Shown here: positions 28,507 to 36,714 of the stretch, in pieces
How the letters are laid out: each line of letters opens with the position of its first letter
How positions within the stretch are numbered: position 1 is the stretch's first letter
Assembly: GCF_000230735.2 (NCBI RefSeq)
Contig: NC_019962.1
Coordinates: 3,410,001-3,474,000, forward strand
Source: Natrinema pellirubrum DSM 15624
Lineage (GTDB): Archaea > Halobacteriota > Halobacteria > Halobacteriales > Natrialbaceae
DNA length: 64,000 nt
Direction of reading: 5' to 3'
The notes under the pieces: generated by a model
The model's database searches: none
What the model was told of the DNA's origin: nothing
What the model saw: the letters and a program-made list of their open reading frames with translations, nothing else
Made by a program: the position numbers and the translations under genes

Positions 28507-29106
28507 TCACAGATACCGCGCGGGGACGTAAGGGCGAACCGCCGCCGGGAGCAACGGGACGAGTCGCTCGGCGACGGTCGCGAGCGGCTTGCGTAACAGG
28601 ACGTAGACGGCCGACACTGCGACGAGGCCGGCTGCGAGAGCAGTCACGGGGCCGTCGCCGAGCATGACGAGCGGCACCGCAACGATCCCGGCGACGAAGA
28701 GGTCCTCGGGAGCGCCGTCGTATCGGACCCACCGTCGCGGGCGAACCCAGCGTCCGTGATAGTGGCTGTAGACCGCCCGCTCGGAGGTCCCCTGCCAGGG
28801 CCGCAACTCGAGGCCGCTCCCGGCCGCGTCGGCGACGGCGTGGAGCGCCGCGGCCGCGAGACCGACGGCGATCGCGACCGTGACGGGCGTGGGAACGAGC
28901 GCCGCGAGGACGACCGCCGGCACCGTCGCGATCGAGCCGTACACGGGATAGTGAAGCGTCTTCCGGTGGCCGGTGTAGAGGTCGAGGTCGGGAGCCACCC
29001 CGCCGACCAGTCCCGCGAGGAACGCGGCCGGTGCGAGGTCCGGAGCGACCGCCAGTAGTGGCAGCGCCAGAGCCAAGCCCAACAGCGCGTGGGTCGTCGC
29101 CATCAT
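28507..29106 (-). CDS. YdjM-like membrane-bound metal-dependent hydrolase family protein
   Basis: A 199-residue membrane protein with a characteristic start (MMATTHALLGLALALPLLAV), a GGVAPDLDLYTGHRKTLHYPVYG segment near residue 38-60 with Asp/His putative metal ligands, and several further hydrophobic helices. This is the pattern of the YdjM/DUF457 family, annotated as metal-dependent hydrolases without proven substrates. I chose the ATG at 29106; one at 29103 is equally possible. It is likely co-transcribed with the membrane protein 57 bases downstream. Confidence 0.7.
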   Translation of the reverse strand: MMATTHALLGLALALPLLAVAPDLAPAAFLAGLVGGVAPDLDLYTGHRKTLHYPVYGSIATVPAVVLAALVPTPVTVAIAVGLAAAALHAVADAAGSGLELRPWQGTSERAVYSHYHGRWVRPRRWVRYDGAPEDLFVAGIVAVPLVMLGDGPVTALAAGLVAVSAVYVLLRKPLATVAERLVPLLPAAVRPYVPARYL

Positions 29107-29206
29107 TGTGTCCCCTCGTAAGCGACGAGACGGGAAATACGTTTCCCGCCTCCCGACTTGCTCGAATAGCAGCGTCGACACCGACGAGAGCGGTCGATGC
29201 GCCCGG

Positions 29207-30247
29207 CTACGTACCGAGCAGGTCGTCGTAGCGCGCGCCGGTCTGTTTCAGCGTCTCGGTGGAGTAGAGTCGCTCGTGGTCGACGGGGAGGTAATCGGCG
29301 GCGAGTTCGTCGATCTTCTCGTCGACGGCGTCGGGGTCGCGACCGTGGATCATCGTGAACAGGTTGTACGGCCAGTCCTGCTCGGGCCGGCGGGGTCGGT
29401 GATAGCAGAGGGTGACGTAGGGCAACCCGCCAGCCCGCTCGCCCCACGCATCGAGGTCCTCGTCGGGAACGTCCCAGACGACCATGCAGTTGGCATCGAA
29501 GCCCGTGGCGACGTGGTTGATCACGCAGCCGATCCGCTTGATACAACCGGTCGAAAGCAGGCGTTCGACGGCCGCGAGGACGTCGTCGACGGGGGCGTCG
29601 AGCGCCGCGGCGATGTCCCGGTACGGCGTCGCCGAGAGGGGAAAGCCATCCTGAATCTCGAGCAGGAGGTCGGCCTCGAGCGCGGAGAGATCGCCCGTCG
29701 CGGCCTCGCTGATCCGGGTCGCCGAGGAGTCGGTGCCGGCCTCGAGCGATTCGCGCGCAAAGCGGTCGGCGTTGACGACGGGGAACTCGAGGTCGATGTA
29801 GTAGTCGGTCAGCATCGGCAGGTTCAACACGTCACAGCCGGTTCGGGCCTCGATCTCGGCGAGGATCTCGTCGCGGGCCTCGCGGGAGCCGGCAGTGACG
29901 ACGAACCACATGTTCCACTCGTGGTCGCGGGCGTAGTTGTGGTTGACCTGCCGGTACTCGTTGACGATCGCCGCGATCTCGTCGAAGCGGTCCTCGGGGG
30001 CCTGGATCGCGGCAAGCGTCGAAGAGCCGATCACGGGCGGGTTGAGGACGGCTCCGAACCGGCGGGCGATCCCCGCCTCTCGGAGGGCTCGAACGCGGTC
30101 GACCGCGGCGGATTCGTCGATTCCGAGGTCGGCACCGACGCGGTCGAACGGGCGTTCCTCGATCGGGAACCCGCTCTGATAGCCGTCGATCAGCGCCGCG
30201 TCCACGTCGTCGATGGCGTCGCGCCAGTTCCCCGACAGGGCACTCAT
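29207..30247 (-). CDS. ahbAB: Fused siroheme decarboxylase (AhbA-AhbB)
   Basis: A 346-residue protein made of two tandem Lrp/AsnC-like halves. The first (about residues 1-165) has DDVDAALIDGYQSGFPIEERPF and ARRFGAVLNPPVIG; the second (about 185-340) has LEADLLLEIQDGFPLSATPY and IKRIGCVINHVATGFDANCMVVW. These are the AhbA and AhbB/NirD-L signatures, so the protein should decarboxylate siroheme to didecarboxysiroheme in the alternative haem route used by haloarchaea. The FNxMxH-like segment (YNLFTMIHGRD) near 290 is conserved. I chose the ATG at 30247 because the homology starts right there. It is divergent from the TrpD-family gene. Confidence 0.85.
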   Translation of the reverse strand: MSALSGNWRDAIDDVDAALIDGYQSGFPIEERPFDRVGADLGIDESAAVDRVRALREAGIARRFGAVLNPPVIGSSTLAAIQAPEDRFDEIAAIVNEYRQVNHNYARDHEWNMWFVVTAGSREARDEILAEIEARTGCDVLNLPMLTDYYIDLEFPVVNADRFARESLEAGTDSSATRISEAATGDLSALEADLLLEIQDGFPLSATPYRDIAAALDAPVDDVLAAVERLLSTGCIKRIGCVINHVATGFDANCMVVWDVPDEDLDAWGERAGGLPYVTLCYHRPRRPEQDWPYNLFTMIHGRDPDAVDEKIDELAADYLPVDHERLYSTETLKQTGARYDDLLGT

Positions 30248-30420
30248 TGGTCGTCCTAGGGAGAAGGGGACCGTATCGTTTTCGGGTCGTCTCGGCGGTC
30301 GGGAGCGCCGGACGATCGCCGTGACGCCGCGTCGCTCGAGCGACATCGAACCCGTCGTTTGACGGCCGCGGGAATCCCGGAAACGCGGGGTTTTTGCGGT
30401 GGCCGTCCGAAGCCTCGCCC

Positions 30421-31488
30421 ATGGCGCAGGCATCCCAGGAGTTCGGCGATTGGCCGTTGAAACGCCTGATGACGGAGGTAGTCGGTTCCGGCCCCAAATC
30501 GGCCGACGACATGGATCGCGAGCAGGCCCGCGAGGCCTTCCAGCGGATCCTGGCCGGCGAGCCCGACCAGACCACCCTCGGCGCGTTCTGGCTGGCGAAT
30601 CGCTGGAAGCGCAACAACCCCGAGGAGCTGGCGGCCTACACCGACGTCATGCGCGAGGAGTCGGTCGTGACCGCCGAACCCGAGGCAGATCCGGTCGACT
30701 GCGGCGCGAACTACGACGGCAAGGACACCTCCGCCATCCTCGGCGTCGGTGCCGGCGTCGTCGCCGCCGCCGCGGGCACGCCGGTCGTCGTCCACTCCGG
30801 GGACCGCGTTCCCTCCCAGAAGGCGACCCCCTACAAACACGTCCTCGAGGAACTCGGCGTTCGGACCGAACTCGAGCCGGGCGAGAGCGCCGACATGGTC
30901 GACGAGACCGGCTTCGGCTTCTACTACCAGCCCGCGTTCAACCCCGTCATCGACGACCTCTTCGACCGTCGCGACGAGATGGGCGTCCGAACGTTCGTCA
31001 ACACGATCGAGACCGTCGCCAACCCGGCGAACGCGGACGTCCACCTGGGGTCGTTCTACCACCTCGCGTTCGCGCGGAAGATGATCGACCTCATCCGAGA
31101 GAGCGAGCGACTCGACTACTCGCGGGCCATCTTCTTCCAGGGGATGGAGGGCTACGACGACATTCGACCCGGCTACACGAAAGTCGCCGAGTGGAGTTCG
31201 GGCGAGGACCTCGAGGACTACGAGATCGAGACTGCCGAGTACGGGATGGACATGGAACGCGAGGACCTCGCCGTCGACGACATCGCGGTCGATTCCGCGA
31301 CGATCACCGCGGAGGTACTGTCCGGCGACCGCGAGGACCACTTCGCCGACGCCATCGCGCTCAACGGCGCGTTCCGGATGTACGCCCGCCAGGACGTCGA
31401 GAGCCTGGACGCGGGCCTCGAGCGGGCTCGTGAGGTCATCGACGACGGCAGCGCAGAGGCCGTCCTCGAGGACCTGCAGGCGTTCTGA
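30421..31488 (+). CDS. Anthranilate phosphoribosyltransferase-family protein (TrpD-like)
   Basis: A 355-residue protein of the glycosyltransferase family 3 fold. The helical N-terminal domain (WPLKRLMTEVVGSG...LGAFWLANRWK) is followed by the phosphoribosyl-binding region: NYDGKDTSAILGVGAGVVAAAAGTPVVVHSGDR near 85-120, then a KATPYKHVLEELGV segment where true TrpD has the Ser/Lys-rich PRPP loop. Because that loop is altered and no other trp gene is near, it may be a TrpD paralogue with a different substrate rather than the tryptophan enzyme. Start: ATG at 30421 (MAQASQEFG). Confidence 0.75.
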   Translation: MAQASQEFGDWPLKRLMTEVVGSGPKSADDMDREQAREAFQRILAGEPDQTTLGAFWLANRWKRNNPEELAAYTDVMREESVVTAEPEADPVDCGANYDGKDTSAILGVGAGVVAAAAGTPVVVHSGDRVPSQKATPYKHVLEELGVRTELEPGESADMVDETGFGFYYQPAFNPVIDDLFDRRDEMGVRTFVNTIETVANPANADVHLGSFYHLAFARKMIDLIRESERLDYSRAIFFQGMEGYDDIRPGYTKVAEWSSGEDLEDYEIETAEYGMDMEREDLAVDDIAVDSATITAEVLSGDREDHFADAIALNGAFRMYARQDVESLDAGLERAREVIDDGSAEAVLEDLQAF

Positions 31489-31823
31489 CCGAGCGCCAGT
31501 CCGCTCGCCGATCGATCGGTCCGACGGGAACGGGTTGCCGGGCCGATCCCTCGGCCGCGTTCGGAAACGACGGATCGTCTCTCAGTTGTGCAATCGGATC
31601 GGAACGATTATTCGGGTAACTCTAGCACCCATCGTCCGAAAGACGAGTTTCAGTATGTTTTCAGCGACTACAAGCGCTCGAGCGGTCGCTCCCGGCGCGG
31701 ACTCGATCCCGGAACCGACGGCGACGACAGCAGGATGGTACGTGCCGGCCAGTGACTGGGGTCGTCCGTCGGCCGGGGTGTGAAACGGGACACCTTTTTG
31801 ATCGGTGGCCGTGACCGTCACCC
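31489..31823. other. Intergenic region before enoyl-CoA hydratase
   Basis: No supported gene. A CTTTTTGA box at about 31794-31801 lies 25-30 bases before the next ATG and is the likely TATA element for a leaderless enoyl-CoA hydratase mRNA. Confidence 0.5.
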
Positions 31824-32621
31824 ATGGACGAATCACTCGAGACAGTCCTAGTGGAGTTCGACGAAGACAGCGGCGTCGGCACGCTGACGATGAACCGGCC
31901 GGACGCGTTGAACGCGCTGAGCGCCCAGCTCAGGGACGATATCGTCGCGGGCCTCGAACTGCTCGAGGAGCAAAACGAGGGTGCCGACGGCGTCGCCTTA
32001 CGTGCCGTGGTCCTCGAGGGGGCCGGCGAGAAGGCCTTCTGTGCCGGCGCGGACATCGGCGGCTTCTCCGACGCGTCGGCCGGCGGCACCTCGGCCCGGA
32101 GCCACTACGATTTCATTCGGGACTTCCCCGCGCCGGTCATCGCGAAGATCGATGGCTACTGTCTGGGCGGCGGCTTAGAGACCGCGCTGGCCTGTGACTT
32201 CCGACTGGCCAGCGAGAGCAGTACGTTCGGCTTCCCCGAAGTGAACCTCGGCATCCTGCCCGGTGCCGGCGGCGTCCAGTACGTCACGAAGATTGCCGGC
32301 CCCGCCCTCGCGAAGGAACTCGCGATGACTGGCGAGCATATTTCCGCGGAACGGGCGGGCGAGGAAGGCATCGTCAACCACGTCTACGCCGACGACGAGT
32401 TCGAGGACGAAGTCGACGCGTTCGTCGACGATCTTGCTGGGCAGGCACCGCTCGCGATCCAGGCGATCAAGAAGTCCGCCGACATGGCGGTTCACAGCGG
32501 GCTCGAGGAAGGGCTGGCCTACGACAACCAGCTCTTTCAGGAACTGCTCAAGACCGAGGACCACGCGGAGGGCGCGGCGGCGTTTGCCGAGGACCGCGAG
32601 CCCGAGTTCGACGGGAAGTAA
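31824..32621 (+). CDS. Enoyl-CoA hydratase (crotonase family)
   Basis: A 265-residue crotonase-fold enzyme. The oxyanion-hole segments AFCAGADIGGF (71-81) and GYCLGGGLETALACDFRLAS (111-130) are intact, and both catalytic glutamates of true hydratases are present: Glu119 (GGGLET) and Glu139 (FGFPEVNLGILPGAGG). It hydrates trans-2-enoyl-CoA such as crotonyl-CoA, the product of glutaryl-CoA or butyryl-CoA dehydrogenase. It is the last gene before the insertion-sequence region. Confidence 0.9.
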   Translation: MDESLETVLVEFDEDSGVGTLTMNRPDALNALSAQLRDDIVAGLELLEEQNEGADGVALRAVVLEGAGEKAFCAGADIGGFSDASAGGTSARSHYDFIRDFPAPVIAKIDGYCLGGGLETALACDFRLASESSTFGFPEVNLGILPGAGGVQYVTKIAGPALAKELAMTGEHISAERAGEEGIVNHVYADDEFEDEVDAFVDDLAGQAPLAIQAIKKSADMAVHSGLEEGLAYDNQLFQELLKTEDHAEGAAAFAEDREPEFDGK

Positions 32622-32756
32622 CGCCTTCGCACCGGTATCATTGGTTTTACGCTACCCGACGAACCGGCCTGCGGTGGCGCGCGCTGTGTCGCGGTGAGTG
32701 ACGAACGAACCGCGACGCAACGCTGTGCGAGGGATGAGCGAAGGAACGGAGTGACT
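32622..32756. other. Short spacer with REP-like palindromic sequence
   Basis: A 7-bp stem (GTCGCGG 32688-32694 with CCGCGAC 32710-32716) is followed by a run of GAGCGAAGGAACGGAGTGA-type palindromic sequence (about 32736-32755). Similar palindromes occur near the tRNA (5254) and beyond the IS cluster (35611). Confidence 0.4.
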
Positions 32757-32919
32757 GAGCGAATCGGTTGGGGAGGACGTGGAATCCCTAGTTGCCACGA
32801 TAGCAGAATGCGCTATCTTGGTCGATGACACTCGTCGTGTGGTGTTTAGAACCACAGGGTAAGCGCTCCTGCTATCGTGGCAACACGGAGGGACCACACC
32901 CTCCCCAGCCGATTCGCTC
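32757..32919. repeat. 163-bp imperfect inverted repeat with long arms
   Basis: The left arm (32757-32806) and right arm (32869-32919) pair over about 50 bases. They include a perfect 16-bp core, GTTGCCACGATAGCAG at 32791-32806 against its complement at 32869-32884, and a matching GGGGAGG...CCTCCCC outer part. The 62-base centre contains a further small hairpin (GTGGT...ACCAC). It carries no open reading frame and abuts the IS630-type element 30 bases to the right. It could be a miniature inverted-repeat element or a strong transcript structure. Confidence 0.6.
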
Positions 32920-32949
32920 GCTATGCTCGCTCATCCACCGGAAGACGCG

Positions 32950-34113
32950 TAGTGATTAGCAAATCTTATTGAGAAATCCACTGAGGTGATTGTCAATCCA
33001 CGATGCAGCGAAACTCAGTTTCTCGGTCAGTTGGTCGAACAGTTCGTCAAGGAGTCTCCGGTATTCGTCTTCGCCGTTAACAATCAACGGCGAAGACTCC
33101 CACTTGAGACTTTTCCAGACAGGTTCGATTGGGTTGAGGTCCGGGGAACCAACCGGCAGGAACACCAGATCAATCCCGAGTTCATGAGCACGCTTGCGCG
33201 TGTGCTTGCAGACGTGTGACGAAAAGTTATCCAACACGAGCAGAATCCGCTTGCCGGGATTCTGCTCGCGGATCTCCTCGAAACACCCACAGATTTGTTC
33301 TTTCTCCTGGTTCGGTGGGAACGACAGCACGCTCTCTCCGTTGAGCGCATAGAACCCGGCCGCTGGTGTATCGATTTTCACCAGCGGCCGAGTGATATGT
33401 GGGTCATCGACCGTGTACAGTCGCTGAGAGTTGTCCCATGGTTGTGGATGCGAGACATCGAAAAATCCCACCACAGTCCCGCCATCAGTACAGATGTCCT
33501 CATCGGTGCGCCACTCCTCTTCGTCGTCATCGTCGTCACTGTCGCGCTTATTGTGTGGCTGGTCGTGAGCATCCTCGTCGAACGCGTACTCGACGCGTTC
33601 GTCGAGGATCTCTTCGGCGTTGTCGGGTCGATCAGGCCGTTTTGTCCGAGGAATGGCGTAGGAAAGGCCGAGATTGTATAGGAACGTTGGGAGGTAGTGT
33701 GGATGATATTCAACATCGAACTCCTTGTCGAGAAGATGCTGGATCTCCTGTTTTTTCCACGGTTGTCCCTCGCGAAGTCGATCGATGAGTTCGTCTTGTT
33801 GGTCTTCGTCGAGCTTCGGGGGCCGACCGCCCCCGAAGTTCGGAGTGAGTTTGCCGAGGCCTCCTTCGTTCCAGCGGTTGACCCAGTTGGTGGCGGTGCC
33901 CTCAGATTTCCCAACGTCATCGGCAGCCTCCTTCAGCGTGGCACCCTTGTACAGCCGTTTGATGAACACGAGGCGTTCGAATTCCTTCTGATCGTCTGCC
34001 TCGCCGAGAAGACGATCCAGATCCTCTTCACTCAGGTGTCGCACAATTTTCTTCTCTCGACCAGTCACTACACTAAAGAGATACTTCTGCTCAATAACTT
34101 TCCCGAATCACTA
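32950..34113 (-). mobile_element. Complete IS630-type insertion sequence
   Basis: The element is 1164 bp counting the TA dinucleotides at both ends (32950-32951 and 34112-34113), as expected for the TA target duplication of IS630 elements. The ends are related inverted repeats: TAGTGATTAGCAAATCTTAT reading in from the left and TAGTGATTCGGGAAAGTTAT reading in from the right. It encodes one intact transposase. It has inserted next to, and apparently into, the coding sequence of a related but distinct IS630-type transposase whose 3' half begins at 34114. Confidence 0.8.
32956..34068 (-). CDS. IS630-family transposase
   Basis: A 370-residue DDE transposase. The N-terminal helix-turn-helix (about residues 30-70, GATLKEAADDVGKSEGTATNW) is followed by GGGRPPKL and a second DNA-binding unit. 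An Asp/Glu-rich insert spans about 160-190. The catalytic triad is visible as Asp204 (GFFDVSHPQP), Asp280 (LLVLDNFSSH) and Glu315 (SPDLNPIEPVWKSLK). The frame is intact, so the element may be active. The acidic insert is typical of haloarchaeal members. Confidence 0.92.
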   Translation of the reverse strand: MTGREKKIVRHLSEEDLDRLLGEADDQKEFERLVFIKRLYKGATLKEAADDVGKSEGTATNWVNRWNEGGLGKLTPNFGGGRPPKLDEDQQDELIDRLREGQPWKKQEIQHLLDKEFDVEYHPHYLPTFLYNLGLSYAIPRTKRPDRPDNAEEILDERVEYAFDEDAHDQPHNKRDSDDDDDEEEWRTDEDICTDGGTVVGFFDVSHPQPWDNSQRLYTVDDPHITRPLVKIDTPAAGFYALNGESVLSFPPNQEKEQICGCFEEIREQNPGKRILLVLDNFSSHVCKHTRKRAHELGIDLVFLPVGSPDLNPIEPVWKSLKWESSPLIVNGEDEYRRLLDELFDQLTEKLSFAASWIDNHLSGFLNKIC

Positions 34114-34734
34114 TACGACGCGCTCGACGAAGATGATCAACCCCACAACAAACGTGAAGGAGATGATGAAGAAGGGTGGATCGTCGACGACGATATCTGT
34201 ACAGATGGAGGCACTGTTCTCGGGTTTTTCGATGCATCACAACCACAACCGTATGACAATTCACGACGTGTCTGGTACGTCGATGATCCACACATTGAGC
34301 GGCCGTTAGTGAAGACAGAAGACTCGGCGGTTGGGTTCTACGCAGTGAACGGCACCAGTGTGGTCCAGTGGAAAGAAACCGAGGAGAAAGAGCGGATTTG
34401 CGAGGTGTTAGAGGCGGTACGCGAGCAGAATCCCGGCAAGCGGATTCTGCTCGTCTTGGACAAGCACGGCTCCCACATCTGTGAATACACGCGCAAGCGT
34501 GCGCACCAACTTGGCATCGATCTCGTGTTCCTTCCCTCAGGATCACCGCATCTCAACCCAATCGAACAGGTTTGGAAATACCTCAAGTGGACGATGGCAC
34601 CGATCATCGTTGAGAACGAAGACGAGTTCCACGAACTCGTCAAGGACGTATTTGATCAAGTGACACAACGAGTCAGTTTCGCAAAGAGCTGGTGTGAGAA
34701 GTTTCTTGATTTTCAAAAGTTTCCTTGATCATTA
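34114..34734 (+). pseudogene. 3' half of a second IS630-type transposase
   Basis: An open frame in the plus direction aligns with the intact transposase from about residue 161 to the end and keeps the three catalytic positions: GFFDASQPQP, LLVLDKHGSH and SPHLNPIEQVWKYLK. The stop codon is at 34726-34728. A terminal sequence related to the IS end (reading inward from the right: TAATGATCAAGGAAACTTTT) finishes at 34734. Residues 1-160 are missing: the frame starts exactly at the TA end of the neighbouring intact element and no matching 5' half lies on its other side. It is therefore a dead fragment, divergent enough to be a different IS species. Confidence 0.8.
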
Positions 34735-35112
34735 CGACCCCGGCGATCCGTCAAGCCCGGAAAGCACGATTAGTGGCTGTTCGTCCTGCTCTTCCCTGAG
34801 AGCTACGATTTTACCTTGGCCGCTCCGCTAAACAGATACAACGACGGCTTCGAGTTCAGCAGCAGGAACGGTATGAAGCTGAGCGAGTGTGTAGTCGTCG
34901 GAGTACGTTCCGAGAGTGCTGTCAGTGACAGCCTTGATGGATTTCTGATCGACAGCGGCTTGGAGGAGTGTCTGCCGGATGATCCCGGAGTCGAAGCCAC
35001 AGCCTTCGACTCCAGGGATCGGGACCTCAGAGAGGAGATCAAGCGCTAAGGTTTCAAGGTCAGAGGCCGTAAGAACGGTGTCTGGATGGTATAGGAATTG
35101 CACAACACCCAT
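34735..35112 (-). pseudogene. Decayed transposase-like remnant
   Basis: A minus-strand frame starts at an ATG at 35112 and gives 94 residues (LYHPDTVLTASDLETLALDL at the start, VTDSTLGTYSDDYTLAQLH later) before a stop at 34828. A second short open stretch in another frame (34736-34831, GQGKIVALREEQDEQP) resembles a C-terminal tail. The picture fits an internally deleted transposase gene of a non-IS630 haloarchaeal family that I cannot name with certainty. It lies between two IS630 fragments. Confidence 0.45.
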
Positions 35113-35176
35113 CTAGACGCTTTCTGAGAATCTAACCTCATCAGTCGTAACTAACTGCTGACTCGATGGGAACTAC

Positions 35177-35596
35177 CGAGTGTGGATGATATTCGACATC
35201 GAACTCCTCGTCGAGAAGATGCTGAATCTCCTGTTTTTTCCACGGTTGTCCCTCACGTAGTCGATCGATGAGTTCGTCTTGTCGGTCTTCGTCGAGCTTC
35301 GGGGGCCGACCGCCCCCGAAGTTCGGAGTGAGTTTGCCGAGACCCCCTTCGTTCCAGCGGTTGACCCAGTTGGTGGCGGTGCCCTCAGATTTCCCAACGT
35401 CATCGGCAGCCTCCTTCAGCGTGGCACCCTTATACAGCCGTTTGATGAACACGAGGCGTTCGAATTCCTTCTGACCGTCTGCCTCGCCGAGCAGACGATC
35501 CAGATCCTCTTCACACAGGTGTCGCACAATTTTCTTCTCTCGGCCAGTCACTACACTAAAGAGATACTTCTGCTCAATAACTTTCCCGAATCACTA
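35177..35596 (-). pseudogene. 5' fragment of a second copy of the intact IS630 element
   Basis: This segment is nearly identical to the right-hand 420 bases of the element at 32950-34113, including the terminal repeat and TA at 35595-35596. The transposase frame starts at 35551 and matches the intact protein for about 124 residues, then diverges at the break and stops at 35141. The few substitutions (for example Ser to Cys at residue 13) indicate a recent common origin. It and the intact copy are direct repeats that could recombine. Confidence 0.8.
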
Positions 35597-35765
35597 AGCG
35601 TCTTCCGAGCCGTTCGCTCACTCCGTTCGCGAAGACCTCGCGAAGACCTCGCGCAGTATCGAACCGCAGTTCGCTTATCGCTCACTGCGGTTCAGCGCAC
35701 GCCACCGCATACCGATTCAGCAGTCAAAAACTGAAGCGAATCTGCACCAGTTTGCGAAACCGACC
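35597..35765. other. Spacer with REP-like palindromes
   Basis: Contains GTTCGCTCACTCCGTTCGC (about 35612-35630), a tandem repeat of CGCGAAGACCT (about 35630-35650) and another palindrome-like CAGTTCGCTTATCGCTCACTG. No gene is seen. Confidence 0.4.
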
Positions 35766-36503
35766 TCAGTCCCACTCCTCACCGATGCCGGTCAGCGAGA
35801 ACGGGCCGACGGGGAGGTTGTAGCCGTCCTCGAGCGCCTTGTCGACCTGTTCCTCCGTAGCAATCCCCTCGTCGACGATCTTCTTTGCCTCCTCGCGCAT
35901 CGCCGCGTGACAGCGGTTGGCGAGGAAGCCGTAGGAGCCGGGATCGTCGTCGATGGTAACCCGTGTCTTCCCGAGTTCGTCGACCAGTTCCTCGGCGCGC
36001 TCGACGACGGCTTCGTCAGTCTCCGGTGCCTGGACGATTTCGACCATGTCCATGACCGCGACGGGGTTGAAAAAGTGCGTCACCGCGACCCGAGAGGGGT
36101 CGGAGACGGCGTTGGCGATCGACGTGACGGCGAACCCGCTCGTGTTCGAGTACAGCGGCTGATCGTCCGTGACCTCGTCCAGATCGCGGAAGACCTGCCC
36201 CTTGATCGCCAGGTCTTCGGTAACCGCCTCGATCGTGAAGTCGGTCCCGTCGGTTGCCGCGTCGAGATCCGTCGTGAACGTCATCCGCTCGAGGACCGCG
36301 TCTTTCTCGTCCTCGGAGAGATAACCGCCCTCGACGGCGTCCTCGAGCCCGTAATTGCCCGAGATCACGCGCTCTCGAGCCTCGTCGGCCAACTCCTCGT
36401 TGATCTCGCGGACGGCCACGTCGTAGCCGTTCCGTGCGAGTACCTGTGCGATACCGGCGCCCATGATGCCGCCACCGACGACGGCAGCACTCTTTTGTGC
36501 CAT
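35766..36503 (-). CDS. 3-hydroxyacyl-CoA dehydrogenase, short C-terminal domain
   Basis: A 245-residue protein with a GGGIMGAGIAQ Rossmann motif at residues 10-20 and the catalytic pair His143 (VTHFFNP) and Glu155 (MDMVEIV), so the NAD-binding domain is complete. The C-terminal domain stops soon after GYNLPVGPFSLTGIGEEWD, about 45 residues earlier than in the 293-residue paralogue at 23547-24428. This may be the natural length of a haloarchaeal subfamily or a truncation, since the insertion-sequence cluster ends 170 bases downstream of its stop. The ATG at 36503 gives the normal start. Confidence 0.8.
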   Translation of the reverse strand: MAQKSAAVVGGGIMGAGIAQVLARNGYDVAVREINEELADEARERVISGNYGLEDAVEGGYLSEDEKDAVLERMTFTTDLDAATDGTDFTIEAVTEDLAIKGQVFRDLDEVTDDQPLYSNTSGFAVTSIANAVSDPSRVAVTHFFNPVAVMDMVEIVQAPETDEAVVERAEELVDELGKTRVTIDDDPGSYGFLANRCHAAMREEAKKIVDEGIATEEQVDKALEDGYNLPVGPFSLTGIGEEWD

Positions 36504-36683
36504 GGCACCAACCTTCATGGGAACCGACTTAGTTCTTATCAACGTGCGTGGAGGCCGGTGTCGGTCGCCGGCCCGAGCCGCTCACCGACCCGCCGCCGGA
36601 GCCGCGAACGCGACGCGCCGCTGCGAGGCGGACGCGGTCCCGACACCACCGACCGACGTTCAGCTGGTGTCAACGTCCAGAAG

Positions 36684-36691
36684 CTATTTTA
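36684..36691 (+). promoter_or_regulatory. TATA box of the small membrane protein/permease unit
   Basis: CTATTTTA lies 25-30 bases before the ATG at 36715 and supports that codon as a leaderless start, against an in-frame ATG at 36700. Confidence 0.5.
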
Positions 36692-36714
36692 CCCGTGGTA
36701 TGGTGGGACATTAC

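Noticed and set aside
33697-34113. Extending the second IS630 transposase upstream to 33697
   Set aside because: That part of the frame is the antisense reading of the intact IS630 element; the real homologous frame begins only at 34114.
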